Part shown: one piece after another, positions 23,276 to 35,062 of the stretch | Numbering within the stretch: the stretch's first letter is position 1 | How the letters are laid out: every line of letters starts with the position of its first letter | Assembly: GCA_033977485.1 (NCBI GenBank) | Contig: CM066983.1 | Span: 113,498,605 to 113,562,604 of the forward strand | Direction: 5' to 3' | Source: Hydrangea macrophylla | Lineage: Eukaryota > Streptophyta > Magnoliopsida > Cornales > Hydrangeaceae | DNA length: 64,000 nucleotides | Translations under genes and position numbers: made by a program | The notes under the pieces: generated by a model | What the model saw: only the letters and a program-made list of their open reading frames with translations | Told to the model about the DNA's origin: nothing | Databases searched by the model: none

Positions 23276-24125
23276 CTGGGCCTTGAAATTCATCACATTT
23301 CCTCTAGTCTTTCTGTCCCTCAATCCAAATATATCACAGATCTTCTTCTCAAGTCCAAAATGCAGGACTGTAAACCTTTTAAAACTCCTTGTCCTAATAC
23401 CACTCGGTTATCTAAGATTGATGGCATTCCTCTCACTAATCCTACTAGTTATTGCAGTATTGTGGGTGCTTTACGGTATTGGACTCTCACCAGGCTTGAC
23501 ATTCAGTTCGTTGTCAATTATGTTTGCCAATTCATGAATTCTCCCACTGACATGCACTTTGCTGCTGCCATGAGTATTCTTCGGTACCTTAAAGGCACAC
23601 CCACTCTTGGGCTTCATTACAACTTCAATTCTCTTACGGTTACTGCCTTTACTAATGCGGATTGGGCTGGTGATCTTCTGACAGAAGGTCCACCATAGGA
23701 TATCTTGTGTTACTTGGAGAAGATCCTATTAGTTGAACTTTGATCTAAGAACCAGGCCACTATGGCCATATCTTCAACAGAGGCTGAGTATCGTGCTTTA
23801 GCAATCACTACAGCAGAACTCTCTTGGCTTCGCATGTACTGCGTGATCTTCATATTCCCATTACTCAGCCCCCTGTCATTCTTTGTGACAATGTTTCTGC
23901 ATTGGCATTAGCCTCAAACCCAGTATTTCATGCTAGAACAAAGCACTATAAGATTGATTTTCACTTTGTCTGCGAAAAAGTGCTTAAAAAGGATTTGTTA
24001 ATTCAGTATGTTAACACAGAGGATCAACGTGCAGATTTCTTTACCAAAGGCATGTCCTCAGCTTGATTTCTTAAATTTAAGGACATACTTATGGTGGATT
24101 CTCCCTCCATTAGTTTGCGGGAGGG
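23276..24125 (+). pseudogene. Copia pol relic: RT end and RNase H
   Basis: Continues the frame cut at 13,030: after the duplicated ctggg it reads LGLEIHHISSS, then SPTDMHFAAAMSILRYLKGT (RT C-terminus) and NADWAGDLL (start of RNase H). A stop near 23,697 and frameshifts around 23,740 and 23,835 follow, then SSTEAEYRALA, CDNVSALALASNPVFHARTK and the C-terminal VNTEDQRADFFTKG. The polypurine tract gtttgcgggaggg precedes the LTR. Together with 11,950-13,030 this is one disrupted copia element. Confidence 0.88.
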
Positions 24126-24232
24126 TGTTAGAGTGGAATTCAATTCAGTAGATAAAATCCACTCTGAGAATTAGTTTCATTCTGTTTTGGATTAATTGTA
24201 AACTGTTAAGTTGTGTCAGGTAACAACTGGAT

Positions 24233-24274
<42 letters not shown>

Positions 24275-24409
24275 TGTGTTTTGTATATATATATATATAT
24301 ACATGTGTTGAAAATCAGTATGGTTAACGAAGTTTGAATAAAATGAATTGAAAGTTCTTTGAGTCATCTTCTCTTCTTCTTCATGATTTCTGTAACTAAA
24401 CTCTAAGCA
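24126..24409 (+). mobile_element. 3' LTR of the disrupted copia element
   Basis: Starts TGTTAGAG directly after the polypurine tract and probably ends CTCTAAGCA, giving a short terminal inverted repeat. It contains a (GA)n tract at about 24,234-24,269 and a TA run. The 5' LTR was not found, so no TSD can be tested. Confidence 0.6.
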
Positions 24410-24589
24410 CGGACTCGCATGCAAAAATTCGGCACTAACCAAACACTAGAATTTATAGAATCAGATCATTTATTAACCACAAAATCGATTCTTCACTTTC
24501 CCAGACAACCTCCTATGTTCAAAAGATTTCAAGTTTTATTTTCTTCCAAACATCTCAATTTTGACTAGATCCATACCTGGATTATAGCA

Positions 24590-24637
<48 letters not shown>

Positions 24638-24639
24638 AC

Positions 24640-24810
24640 AAAATCACACCCATCCCACCTCAACCCACCCCAAAGCCCCACAATAGCCCACAATAAAGCT
24701 CAACATGGGTCACTCATTCCGACTGACGAACAACAGGGGCAAGGGGATTCGAACCCTCAATCTCCCCACTGGGTAGAGAGAGGTCATACCAATTGGGCTA
24801 GGCCCACTTA
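24640..24810 (-). mobile_element. SINE-like tRNA-derived repeat
   Basis: Read on the minus strand it begins near the reverse complement of 24,808 with a box-A-like tagcccaattggtatga and, about 35 bp later, a box-B ggttcgaatcc, the internal RNA polymerase III promoter of tRNA-derived SINEs. It does not fold as a complete tRNA. The 3' end near the (CA)n tract at 24,592-24,640 is uncertain. Confidence 0.5.
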
Positions 24811-24819
24811 GTTTTTTTT

Positions 24820-25825
24820 TATACCAATTGTTGGAGTTAGTATTGGTTACAACTGAAATACCACATCATTTAATACAACGTAAGAATACATATATAGTGC
24901 TTAGTTGGGATGGATTTATTTTTTTGATAGCAGGAGAAAAATTTTATTTCATAAACAGAAAATTCTAAAAGGAACCAGTACAAATATTAAAAGAAAGAAC
25001 AAAACATGAAAAATAAGGACAACAAACTTCTGAGATGCATTGCAAATTTCTCAAATCCTCGATTTAACTGATTGTGGTGCAGCTCGAGACTGAGTCGTCT
25101 GAATGAGAAAGTTGCCAACAAAACCAGTATCATAGATCACCCCAGAACATACTGTGATTGCGAATGGACCCCACCAAAACGTCAAATCTGACGAAAGAGG
25201 ATCTACGACGATGGAAGCCAAATTTAACCAGAAAGCAAGGAGAGAAGAATTTTAGAGTGGAAAACCAAATCCAACAATGAAAAAAAAAAAAAAAAACCAC
25301 CCCTCACAAAGAGAGACAAACCTAACAAGGAGGGACAATATGAACAAAAAAACACAAGGAATGGGCCAAGGGCTCTCCCACGGTGTGAGAGCCCTTGGAA
25401 GGGTGGAAATTAGGCGGAGGGGGGTTGGTTCAGAGAGAAGGCAGAGTTTAGTGAGAGAAAGGAAAACGAGTAGTGGTGATGGATTTTTTGTATAAACAGT
25501 AACAAATATATAACTAAAGAATTTCGTTGATTTGTGGTAGTCTTCGTCCCATTTTATGTGTCCATTTTTGGGAGTTAAATTTTATTTTTTTTAAGAGAAC
25601 ATCATTATTACTATTCACATGGTATGAAATTAATGCAAAAGTTTCAAAATACCTTTACTTGTTTTTTCTTTTCTTTTACTTTTTGTTCGGTAATTTCTAA
25701 ATCAACAAGGATAATTCTAAAAAGTAACTGAAAATTTATCATATACTCCTTCTTAATGGACAAGATGGCCAAAAAATGAAAGAAGAAGACATAAAGGGGA
25801 GCAGCGTGGTATTCAATTTTTTTTT
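24820..25825. other. Intergenic, no gene seen
   Basis: AT-rich. The only long frame (25,277-25,495) starts in a poly-A run and is highly basic and repetitive in style, so it is not considered coding. Confidence 0.5.
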
Positions 25826-26221
25826 TGGTAAATTACAATAACACCCCCTCAGCTATGACTCTTTTTCAAATACTACATAAACTATAAAACTCGATAAACT
25901 AACACCCTCAACTATTATATGTTTTCACAAACACCCCTTCTGTTTAAATTTGGTCCAAAAAACTAACTTTTTGTATCATGAGAGTAATATATGATATAAA
26001 AGTGCTAATAACATGACATTTTTATCTCTGTGAGCCGTTGAAAATTAGTAGAAAATTGTATAAACGATACAAATTAAAAGTATTCATTTTTTGGGATGTC
26101 AACCTAATCGAAGGGGTGTTAGTAAAAAAATATAATAGTTGAGGGGTCAATTTGTTGAGTTTTATAGTTGAGGGGGTATTAAAAAAAATGGCATAGTTAA
26201 GGGGGTGTTAGCGTAATTTAT
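25826..26221. mobile_element. Foldback MITE, Mutator-like style
   Basis: The left arm tggtaaattacaataacacc and right arm ggtgttagcgtaatttatca are imperfect inverted repeats. Internal text (ctcaactatta, agttgaggggg) is also arranged as two complementary arms. The style matches the GGGTAAATT family with 9-bp TSDs elsewhere in the window; no clear TSD could be set here because the flanks are poly-T. Confidence 0.55.
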
Positions 26222-26385
26222 CAAATATTTTTTCCAACCGTAAGACTGTTACGGAATACTAACATGCACATATATATATATATATATATATATATTCATT
26301 AAAAAAAAATCCACCGCTTGTAAGAAACCTGAAAGCGCGAAATTCGCGATATCTTTCTTCTGTAGGAAGTAACGCTCACAGGGAA

Positions 26386-26426
<41 letters not shown>

Positions 26427-26649
26427 CGGTTGGGTTGGCGAATCAATGGCACCAAAAGTAGAAAGTAGAGAGAGAGCAATTAAATGGGGGACAATTTTCA
26501 GGCGACAATCGAACCTCTAAACCCCCCAAAACATGGCTTGAATTTCGATGTTTCTGTCCATTTTTCATCAAACAATCGTAACCCCCCACCCCTTTTTCTT
26601 CTTCTCTATTCTTTTTACCACCTTCATCACCTATCACCATTCACCTATC

Positions 26650-26737
<88 letters not shown>

Positions 26738-26741
26738 GAGA
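26222..26741 (+). promoter_or_regulatory. Promoter / CT-rich leader of the DUF4378 gene
   Basis: Holds a TA microsatellite (26,270-26,294), a (GA)n tract (26,389-26,424) and an 80-bp (CT)n tract (26,653-26,733) just before an ATG at 26,742. CT-rich leaders are common in plant 5' UTRs. The transcription start is not defined by any clear signal. Confidence 0.45.
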
Positions 26742-27879
26742 ATGGAAGCAAAGGAGCAATCTGAGGACGACGTACTTGATCAGCATTTGACTCGTCCCTC
26801 CCAAAGGTATAAAAAAATTCATCTTACGTAGAAAGTTATACAGATTTATATACTCATTAATAGGTGCTTATTTAATTTGGGAAATTTATCTTCTTCTAAT
26901 TTTCTTTTTCTGTTTGATTCGGAAAGAGAAGAATTAGGAAAAACAATTAATTTACGTTCCCGGCGCCATACATACCCCAATGTGGTGATGATTTATAAAT
27001 TTGATAGGTTGAGAATATATATATATATATAGTAAAGTTTCTGATTCTATTTTATACTCCTATCTGAAGAAGCGCCATTGTACGTAGTCTCTCTGTTCGC
27101 TCGCTGTTATGCTGGCCTGTTGGTTTGGACTCAGATTATATATTAAGGAAAATCAGCACGTGATATGAGTAAAATTGAAAATATCAATCAACGTGTCCTA
27201 GAATAGAAGATCAATTCGTCTACTACTTGTTTCATTATTGTCTGCTCATTTATATTCCGTCAACATTATCCTCTAATTTTTTTTTTTAGCTGAAGAACAT
27301 TATCCTCTAATTAAAATACTTGTGGTGTTTGCATCTAATCTATAAGAAATCTTTAATAAAACGACAACTAACTGAGGGGAAAAAAATGCAAAATATAAGA
27401 TGTAAATGAATTCAATCCTCTGTTTGGTTACCATGAAAAGTAGGGAGAAAATAATTAAGGGGACTTTATTTAACAGGGAAATTTTTTAGATTTTTTTCCT
27501 CACAACATTCATTAACTAAGTTAAGTGTAAAAATTTGTGACCCTCGTGTGTAGTTCCGAGTAATATAATGTCCACCTTTTTTTGGCCAATGTAGCTAGCT
27601 AGCTAAACTGATGAATTTTCATCTGTTGGACACTACATTTGATTGACCACATGTAATGGGTAATCTGCAGAGGATGTTTGGGTCATATTTGTTGGATGTT
27701 TGGCATGGTATGAAACGTGCAAAAATATTTACAGTGGTTTCTGGTTTACAAACAATATAAAAATAACTTGGTCCTGATATGTTAACTTGAATGTGGTGCT
27801 TATTTTGAGTTCTGTGATTTGCCGCAGGTTTGGAAGCGTGGATTCATGGAAGCCAGTAACTGAAATCATATGTTATTGA
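26742..27879 (+). promoter_or_regulatory. Putative spliced upstream ORF
   Basis: An ATG at 26,742 opens a frame to 26,806 (MEAKEQSEDDVLDQHLTRPS), which has a GT donor at 26,807. Joined in phase to an acceptor gccgcag ending at 27,827 it continues FGSVDSWKPVTEIICY and stops at 27,877-27,879. That makes 38 codons, ending 29 nt before the main ATG at 27,909. If transcribed and spliced this way it is an upstream ORF that may limit translation. Alternative: an N-terminal exon belonging to another isoform. Confidence 0.4.
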
Positions 27880-27908
27880 AGTGGGTTCTAAAGGAGTGAT
27901 CATAAGAA

Positions 27909-30900
27909 ATGGGAAAGAACCTGCACCACAAACACTCTGGCATTCCAATAGAGAATAATCATCCGGGATGCATGTGGGGTATACTTCATGTACTTCACTA
28001 CCATCGCTGGCATTATGTGAAGAAAATGCTTCCACATAAAAGGCACAGCGATGGAAGGCAAGCAGTGGGTAAGCAGTCTTACTTACCCTGATGACACTGT
28101 CATATTCATCAGGTTTTTGAAGAATGGTTCTTGAATAAATTTTGGCAATACGTACATTCCGTGTTAGTATGCGAATCACGTGTATTTCTTGGAAACATTA
28201 GCTATGTAAAGTTTAAACTATGTTACATGGATTAGGGTGCATGTATCGGGTGTGGGTATGTGTCTAAGTGTCGGACTTCCCAAACTCGTAAATCCAAGGA
28301 CATGGGGACACGGCAATAAAATCTATACTCTTCTTATATAGTTCTAAGAGAAAGTATAACAGAAAAGAATATAATTAGCGACTTTAAGTGTCCACCAGAA
28401 GTGTTGTATGCATATTCCAGTACCAATGTTCGAGTGTGAGTGTTCGACATGGATACTTGAACTAGCAAAGAAGTGTTTATGTAACAGAGGTTTTGTGTAA
28501 TCGAATAGAAATGTCATAAGGTTACATATATCTACAGAATTCAGCCTACGTACACCTTTTTGTAGTGTGTTGAGTATCAACTAGAACTTTGAAGTTGTGT
28601 TTTTTTTTTTGGCTGGTAAGAAGTCTTTGATTCTTTTATTTGTGTTTGAGTGGAATTCTGTGTCTTTATGTAGCAACCTCTTTGCTTGCTTTTAGGGGTT
28701 GGGAATCAAGAAAATGGTTTAGATGCTTCTATTGCCAGTGGAATGGAACAGTACCCAGATGCTGAAATGAACTACTCTCTTGTAAGTATTTGATGTCCGG
28801 ATAAACAACTGAAGCCTTCAACTTGGTTTTGTTCATTTTTTCAGCCTTAAGTTTTGATATATGAATGGTTTAGCAGATGCTCTGATACCACTTGTTGGGA
28901 ATTTAAAATGCGGAACCAAATTTCCCCAAATAAACATATCCACAATAATAAACAAGCATAATAAAGAAAACACAGATTTCTGCGTGGTTCGGCAAAACTG
29001 CCTACATCCACACCCGAGAGACCAGTTTTTTCACTATTGAGAATAAACAATTGGTATAAGACACTTTGGATTAAATCCCATAACTCAATCCTCAAACCCT
29101 TTGTACACCCACTCTCAATACCCAAAGAACTTGACACAATCACTATAACATAGAAAAATCGCAGAGATAAAGAAATATTTATCTCTACCTCACATCTCTA
29201 TCATTGTGAACAACCCTCACAGATAACCCAGTGATTAATATCTTTCTCACCATAGACCAAGCACCCCTATGAGGGGAGACCCCCAATTTGGTACACTAAG
29301 GGCTTCCTAAATTTCTATACAACATCCCTTTATATAGAGTTTCTAACCATTCCTTGTCCAACAAGAAATCAGAGATGTACTCCAGATAAACTCTATCACA
29401 AAAGGAAACTTATCACAATAGGAATCTAGCCAAATCAACAATCCCTAAATCTGTGGGATTGTCCCACATGTCCCAACAATAACATACTCCCTCGAGGATG
29501 TAAATCTTTTTTTTTAGACCTCATGATAAATGAAAATATAGTAACTAAACTATTAAATTTGGATTCCTACCAGATTGGAGAAAAGACAGCAGAGCCCAGT
29601 CCACCAGCCAAAAGCTCTGTGAAATCACGAATAAAGGCGTTGATTTCCGAGGAGATGTCAAAGAGAAGGGGCAGACATCGCCGAAGTTCTTCCTACCCAA
29701 ATCGAACGCAACTCACACGAACTAATTCCCTCCATCATCTCGAACCCTCAAATCTCGATCCTCTTGTTGAAGCTGCTTTGAATGATCATAGCCCAAGGAT
29801 TGATCACCAAGACATTGAAAATTTTTCTATTTCCAGCCCTTTGGGCCCACCACAATCAAACATCTGTGAGGAACCAATTTCCAGCATCAGAAAATGTGAG
29901 TTGTGTGCCAGTGTGCTTGCTATGAAGCAACCAGTTCAGAATCTCACACTTCTTGAGGAGAAGTTAAACAGTGAGTTGTTCTTGAAAATTCTACAAGATC
30001 CGAGCTCCCCATTGACTTATCACTTACATGGTCGTCGAGCTTTCAACTCAAAGATAGGATTAACCAAGTCTGTATCATTTCCTTTGCCTGGCTTAGCAGG
30101 CAGAAAAGCGGGGCAAAGCAAACTTCAACACAAGCACGAGTCAGAGTCTTGTGTAAGAGTGGAAGGGAATTCAGAAGTTGGTAAAGAAACGGGAAACTCA
30201 GCTGAATTGGAGTCTAGGAATGATAATCCAAAATCGTATTTGGAAAGGATCAAGTCTTTTGATAATTGTTCTCCCAATTCCCCCCGAAAGCTCAAAACTC
30301 GTCATGAGAATAAAGTGATCGTTAAGCGTTTCAAGAGTCTTAAGCAAAAAATAAAACACGCTATCATAGAGAGCAGAAAGGAAAGCCATCGGATTACCAT
30401 GGATGCAGTCCTTCACAAAGTTCCTTACGGTCGTAAATTTTCCAAGGATGTGAAGGAGGAGGTTGCTGATCCTTGGAAAGAGCCAAGCAAGGATAGACAT
30501 AGTAGATACAGCCCTGGAAGTAGTTGTGAAAGTGATAAGTCTGTATGCATCAGAAGAACGTCATCTTTCAACGAGTCATTGGATAGGCATTATATGCTAT
30601 TTGAGTCCAGTTACAACAGAGAAGCCAAAAATGATATTACTGAAAGATTAAAATTGAAAACAGAAGAAATGCCTTCTCCTGTTTGGAATCGTCGAAAATC
30701 CTTGGGAAGAATTCTCTCCTTGCCGGAACTTAGAACATACTCTTGCAACCAAACCGAGGACTCTCCTGATGTTGTGAACAAGTTTGTAAGTAGAGGAAGT
30801 AGTAGGTTTGATGAACAGAAGGCGCCAAATCTTCATATGGTTTCAGAAAATCAAGAAATCTTGGTAGAAGTTAATGAATCATGTGCTATTGTGAAAGCTG

Positions 30901-32345
30901 ATGTGGGATCAACATCTTTCTCATCGGAAGACTCAAAAGGTGAGATGGGTAGGACTGTTGATGATCTGGGCAACTTGGCATCGGCAGAGAGTGCTGCTCA
31001 CAATGAGCACGAAATTCAGTCCTCAACAAGTTTCACAACTAAGCTTGCTGAACCGAGTCCAATTTCGGTTCTCGACTCCAATTTTCAAGATGATGTAACC
31101 AGCCATGCAAATTTCTCCATTTCAGAAGGTATATTTTCTAGCCAATTAATTCTTCTTTTTTATGTTGTATGTTCGTTCTTATTACACCTAAAAGTCTAAA
31201 ACACATATATTAGCCTGTTTGGATTAATTTTAGAAAGCATTTTAGAGCTCCAAAAGCACGTTCTAGCTGAAGCACCACTAGCTGAAGCAGGTTTAGAGGT
31301 GCTTCAGCTCAAATTTGATGCACGAAGCCCAAACTTGATGCAGACCGCATATTTGGGTTTTAATGATATCCTTATCAATTCCAATGGTGCCATTGTGATT
31401 AGGGCTTCTACTTCTGCCTAATGCAAAAGCCAGAGCCAATCCAAACAGGCCATTTAAGACGTGCATTGAGGTTGAGAAATTCAAGGTTCTTTTTTGAACT
31501 TCTTAATCTTGGACTAAATAACTGAAAAAACTTTCAACCCATGGCCAAAAAGTTGTTGAACTTCAAAAACTTCTGCCTTCATAGTAATATACTATGACTT
31601 ATAAGGATAGGTTAGAACTCTCACGGGTCAAATACTTTTGACAATTAGGCATTCAAAACTGCATCTCAAAGTTTTATTGTTCAGAAAAAAAATACTTGTT
31701 TTGGTGGAAGCAGGTACAGAGTTAAAACCAAAACGCCTCTTATTTGACGAAGTGTATACATCGGAAGATCAGCAAAATGTGGAAACTCCCACCAAATATG
31801 TCAATAGTGACTTTCCAAATGTTCTAGTGGACACAAAGGACATTGCTGAATACAATTACGTAAGAGACGTACTTGAGCTGTCAGGTTTCAGCAGGAATGA
31901 GTTCCTCGGGACATGGCATTCTGAAGACCAGCCGGTTGACCCTTCCGTGTTCGAGGAAGTGAAAGGCTGTCTGGTCCCTGAAACTGACCTTTCTGAAAAT
32001 GAAGAAGGGCGATACAGTAATCATCTGCTTTTGTTCGATCTAATCAATGAGGTCTTATTGGAGATTTACGAGAGATCATTCACCTATTACCCCGTGCCAC
32101 TGTCATGGTGTTCTCATGTACGTCCAATGCCAGTGGGATACCATGTTCTTGAAGAGGTTTGGGAAAATATAAGCTGGTTTTTGAGCTGGAGACCTGAGAT
32201 TGATCCGTTACTTGATGACGCGGTGAGCCGGGATCTAGGAAAGGGTGACAGGTGGATGAATCTCCAATTGGATACTGAGTGTGTCGGACTAGAGCTTGAG
32301 GATATGATACTTGATGATCTTTTGGATGAGCTTATTTCGACATGA
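27909..32345 (+). CDS. DUF4378-domain protein, four coding exons
   Basis: Predicted coding exons 27,909-28,068, 28,696-28,781, 29,574-31,128 and 31,714-32,345 sum to 2,433 nt (810 codons plus stop) with matching phases. The start MGKNLHHKHSG and the following NNHPGCMWGILHVLHYHRWH are the conserved N-terminus of this plant family. The middle is Ser/Arg/Lys-rich and probably disordered (KSRIKALISEEMSKRRGRHR). The C-terminal 130 residues (SWRPEIDPLLDDAVSRDLG, LELEDMILDDLLDEL) are a DUF4378 domain, found also in TON1-recruiting-motif and LONGIFOLIA-like proteins linked to cortical microtubules. The precise role is unknown. I start exon 3 at ctaccag/ATT because an upstream acceptor would put a stop in phase. 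Intron 2 holds a copia LTR, intron 3 a MITE. Confidence 0.85.
28893..29478 (-). mobile_element. Truncated copia element: one LTR plus PBS
   Basis: LTR of 586 bp bounded by tgttggga and tcccaaca, in intron 2 of the DUF4378 gene. Immediately left, gctctgatacca (28,879-28,890) is the reverse complement of the initiator-Met-tRNA PBS tggtatcagagc. This is therefore the 5' LTR of a minus-strand element whose body and second LTR have been deleted. No TSD remains. Confidence 0.7.
31213..31450. mobile_element. MITE in intron 3 of the DUF4378 gene
   Basis: Perfect 13-bp terminal inverted repeats gcctgtttggatt / aatccaaacaggc enclose 212 bp of further imperfectly complementary sequence (gctgaagca and tgcttcagc arms). 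No unambiguous TSD was found, so the superfamily is left open. Confidence 0.65.
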
Positions 32346-32349
32346 GCTT

Positions 32350-33317
32350 AATGTGGCTGGCTCAGCCTTCTTTAAGCTGCCTAAATTTTGTCTACTTTTT
32401 GATTATGGATTACATTATTGGAAAATATATATATATATATATATATAGGGTGGAAAAAAAATCCTTGAGAAAAAAGTGTACATATTGTACAATTGTGGAA
32501 AATAAATGTGGAAGTATAAAAAGAAGGATAACTCTTGGGGGCACATAAGAATTTCACATAAATGAGCATTGGTGAACCATATTTTGGGTGAGCAAAAGTA
32601 TTTTTCCAAATTTATTATTATTATTCTTTGAATATCTTTTAATTTTATAATATTTATGAAATTACATAATACCTAATTATGTGTATTGTCCCTGTAGTTT
32701 GGTCTCTGTAATTTAAAAAATGTCACTTTAGTCCATGTAGGTTCATAAGTGTGTCAAATAAGTCTAATAAGTCTTTTAGCGATGAAATAATTTTGTCAAT
32801 GAAAGTAAAAAATTTGTCACAAAAAGTGTTTGAGGGACTAAAATGACACTTATGAAAATACGGGACTAGAATGACACTTTCTAAACTACAGGGACCAAAT
32901 TGACATAAAGGACAAACTAAGAGGGTGTAAAATATAGTTAAAGCCTATAATATATAGTAAAATAAGTGAGGTGCCCTCACTAATTAAAGTAAAAGATAAA
33001 AAAAAAAGAAGATTTTTTAACTTAAATTTAGGTGCCCTAATTAAAAAATGAAGATGCTTTTATCGCCAGCCTTTTGTTTTTCTTCCTTCTTCAATGAGCA
33101 AAATTAACTGGGCTGATCGGTTCGATTTTCAAAATTTTTATGAAGGGTAAAAATTGAAACGAAATGAAAATGTACAATAAATTGAACCGAATTGAAATCG
33201 ATCGATTCTATTAAAAATTGGACCGAACCGAACCATTTTCTCCCATAGTTACTAACTTACTACTCGCAATATGTGGAATTGATGTACGACAATAAAAATA
33301 ACAAATCACTTTTTTTT
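32350..33317. other. Intergenic with a foldback repeat
   Basis: After a TA microsatellite (32,427-32,447), arms ccctgtagtttggtctctg (about 32,690) and its imperfect complement near 32,885-32,912 suggest a MITE of about 230 bp. A further degenerate gaaccgaa-type stretch lies at 33,112-33,240. No gene seen. Confidence 0.45.
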
Positions 33318-33476
33318 GTGGCCGGATGGCAAAGCCTTTAGGTGTTATACTCAGAGGTTTCAAGTTCGAATCTCAAGGGGGTGGCCACAGGTGATTCACC
33401 CGGACGCTTTGGTCTCGTGGGATTAGTCGAGGTGCGCTCAAGTTGGCCCGGACGCCCACGGTTACCAAAAAAAAAA
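33318..33476 (+). mobile_element. Au-like plant SINE
   Basis: The head gtggccggatggcaaagcc resembles a pol III box A, and caagttcgaatctc 40 bp later a box B. The body carries the phrase ggtctcgtgggattagtcga, well known from Au-type plant SINEs. It ends ggacgcccacggttacc followed by poly-A. Length 150 bp plus tail. TSDs are only approximate. Confidence 0.7.
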
Positions 33477-33499
33477 CAATAGAAACAACAAAATTGCCT

Positions 33500-34022
33500 T
33501 AATTATAAAGTATACATTTGAAGTTTTGTCCCTATCTCATTTTAGTCTCTGTAGTTTCAATTGTGTTAATTTGGTCCCTGAAAATTTTAAATTGAAGCAA
33601 TATGATCTAAATGTCCTATTATGTAAATTTTTTTTGATGAAATTCACCCACTGCTACACACACTTATGTTGACAAATGAGTGGGGGAGGTTAGTGGTGTT
33701 TTATTTTAACTTAGTACAACACGCGAGTAAATTCTGTCAACATTACTCAGTTTAAAACTTCAGTGACCAAATTAATGCAGTTGAAACTACAATGACTAAA
33801 AATGGGACATATACCAAACTTCAGCAGTATATTTTATATTTAAGCCAACAAAATATGTAAATTGAATTCAAAGTTAGTTTTTTTTGTTTTTACTAACTAA
33901 ATTAATTTTGAGGTTACAATGGGCTTTGGCAGCCAAACTACACTAGCATTGTAATTACGGTTACAGTTTTCTAAATAAATTACTACACATTCTATAAATT
34001 AAAAAGGGTATGTGATAAAAAA
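33500..34022. other. Intergenic, foldback-like, no gene
   Basis: The text around gttttgtccctatctcatt (33,518) and its partner aaaaatgggacatatacca (33,796-33,815) forms a loose inverted repeat of about 300 bp, in the same style as nearby MITEs. Nothing coding is visible. Confidence 0.4.
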
Positions 34023-34031
34023 AATTAAAAA

Positions 34032-34672
34032 GGGTTAATTAAATTTTTACCCCCTATGGTATGCTTCTGTGACGCTTTGTCCCTTGTAGTTTGAAATGTT
34101 ACATTTCAAACCACAGTTTGCCTTTGTGGCACTTTACCCTTAGTAGTTTGGAATGTAACATATAACCCCCATGCGGTTTGTCTCTATGGCACGTTGTCCC
34201 CTGTGGTCAAAACCAGTTACTTAAATGATCAAAATGACATATTTTCTTCATCACTCTAATATACATGTTACACACACAGATGATTGAAAAAACTAGAATA
34301 GTGAAAGTCAGTAAAAAAAAACCAAATAGTTCTATAGAGAGAAAATAAGAGTCTCACCCATGTATAATGTACTACTTTGTTGGAAAAGTAGCAAAAATCT
34401 ATTCAGAATAAAAAGGAAAAATCACTTTTATTCTTTGCAATATTATTTTCATAACAGCAAATTCAATAGTTTTCACAGCTCTAGTTTTTTCATTGACCTC
34501 AATGTATATTAAAGTGACAAAGAACAAGTTGTTATTTTTGTCATTTAATTAATTTGTTTTGGTTATAGGGGTAAAGTGTCATAGAGACAAACTACATGGA
34601 ATTATGTGTTACATTCTAAATTATAGGGGGCACATAGGCAAACAAACACAAGGGGTAAAAGGTAATTTGTCC
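34032..34672. mobile_element. Mutator-like non-autonomous element, 641 bp, 9-bp TSD
   Basis: Terminal repeats gggttaattaaatttttacc and the right-end complement ggtaatttgtcc are imperfect, but the perfect 9-bp direct repeat aattaaaaa flanks the element (34,023-34,031 and 34,673-34,681). Nine-base TSDs are typical of Mutator-like elements. It sits within 400 bp of the RGP1 start codon region. Confidence 0.72.
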
Positions 34673-34681
34673 AATTAAAAA

Positions 34682-35062
34682 AGAACTGAATTTTAAAGAT
34701 TTTATAATTTTGGTTTTTCTGTGATCTGGTGCTGGTGGTGTTCTTCCAAAACCTCGAAGTTTCCTTTGGATCAGACCTTGATCATCTCGATCGGACCTTT
34801 AAGATTTTCCAACAGAAGGTGACATTTTTTTTTTCATCTCTGAAATTTGTGTGGAAATGCAATTACTTCACCCTCAAATCAGCTTAATCTTCTAAGAACC
34901 ATCAATGTTCGTGGTCAGGTACTATTTTCCCCTATTTTGAAGAGATCTATAATCAAATTTCTATGCATTATTAGCTAGGGTTTGTAAATCAAGCTCCAAA
35001 CTCACCGGAAAAATAGAAGATCTGAGTCAACTTTGCTCCGGGAAGTTGAATTCTCGAGGGCA
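34682..35062 (+). promoter_or_regulatory. Promoter / 5' leader region of the RGP1 homologue
   Basis: Sequence between the MITE and the ATG at 35,063. It is enriched in short pyrimidine runs and has several in-frame stops upstream of the start. A leader intron is possible but cannot be fixed. No strong TATA box in the expected position was recognised. Confidence 0.35.

Noticed and set aside
24720..24810. tRNA gene on the minus strand
   Set aside because: Box A and box B are present, but the acceptor and anticodon stems do not form; it fits a SINE better.
26484..26831. 115-residue frame across the CT tract before the DUF4378 gene
   Set aside because: Most of it is Ser-Leu repeats from (CT)n; only the in-frame ATG at 26,742 in another frame gives a sensible peptide, kept as a possible uORF.
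35033..35062. Upstream start for RGP1 giving ten extra residues
   Set aside because: The extension begins with TTG rather than ATG and is not a normal plant start; the ATG at 35,063 is preferred.
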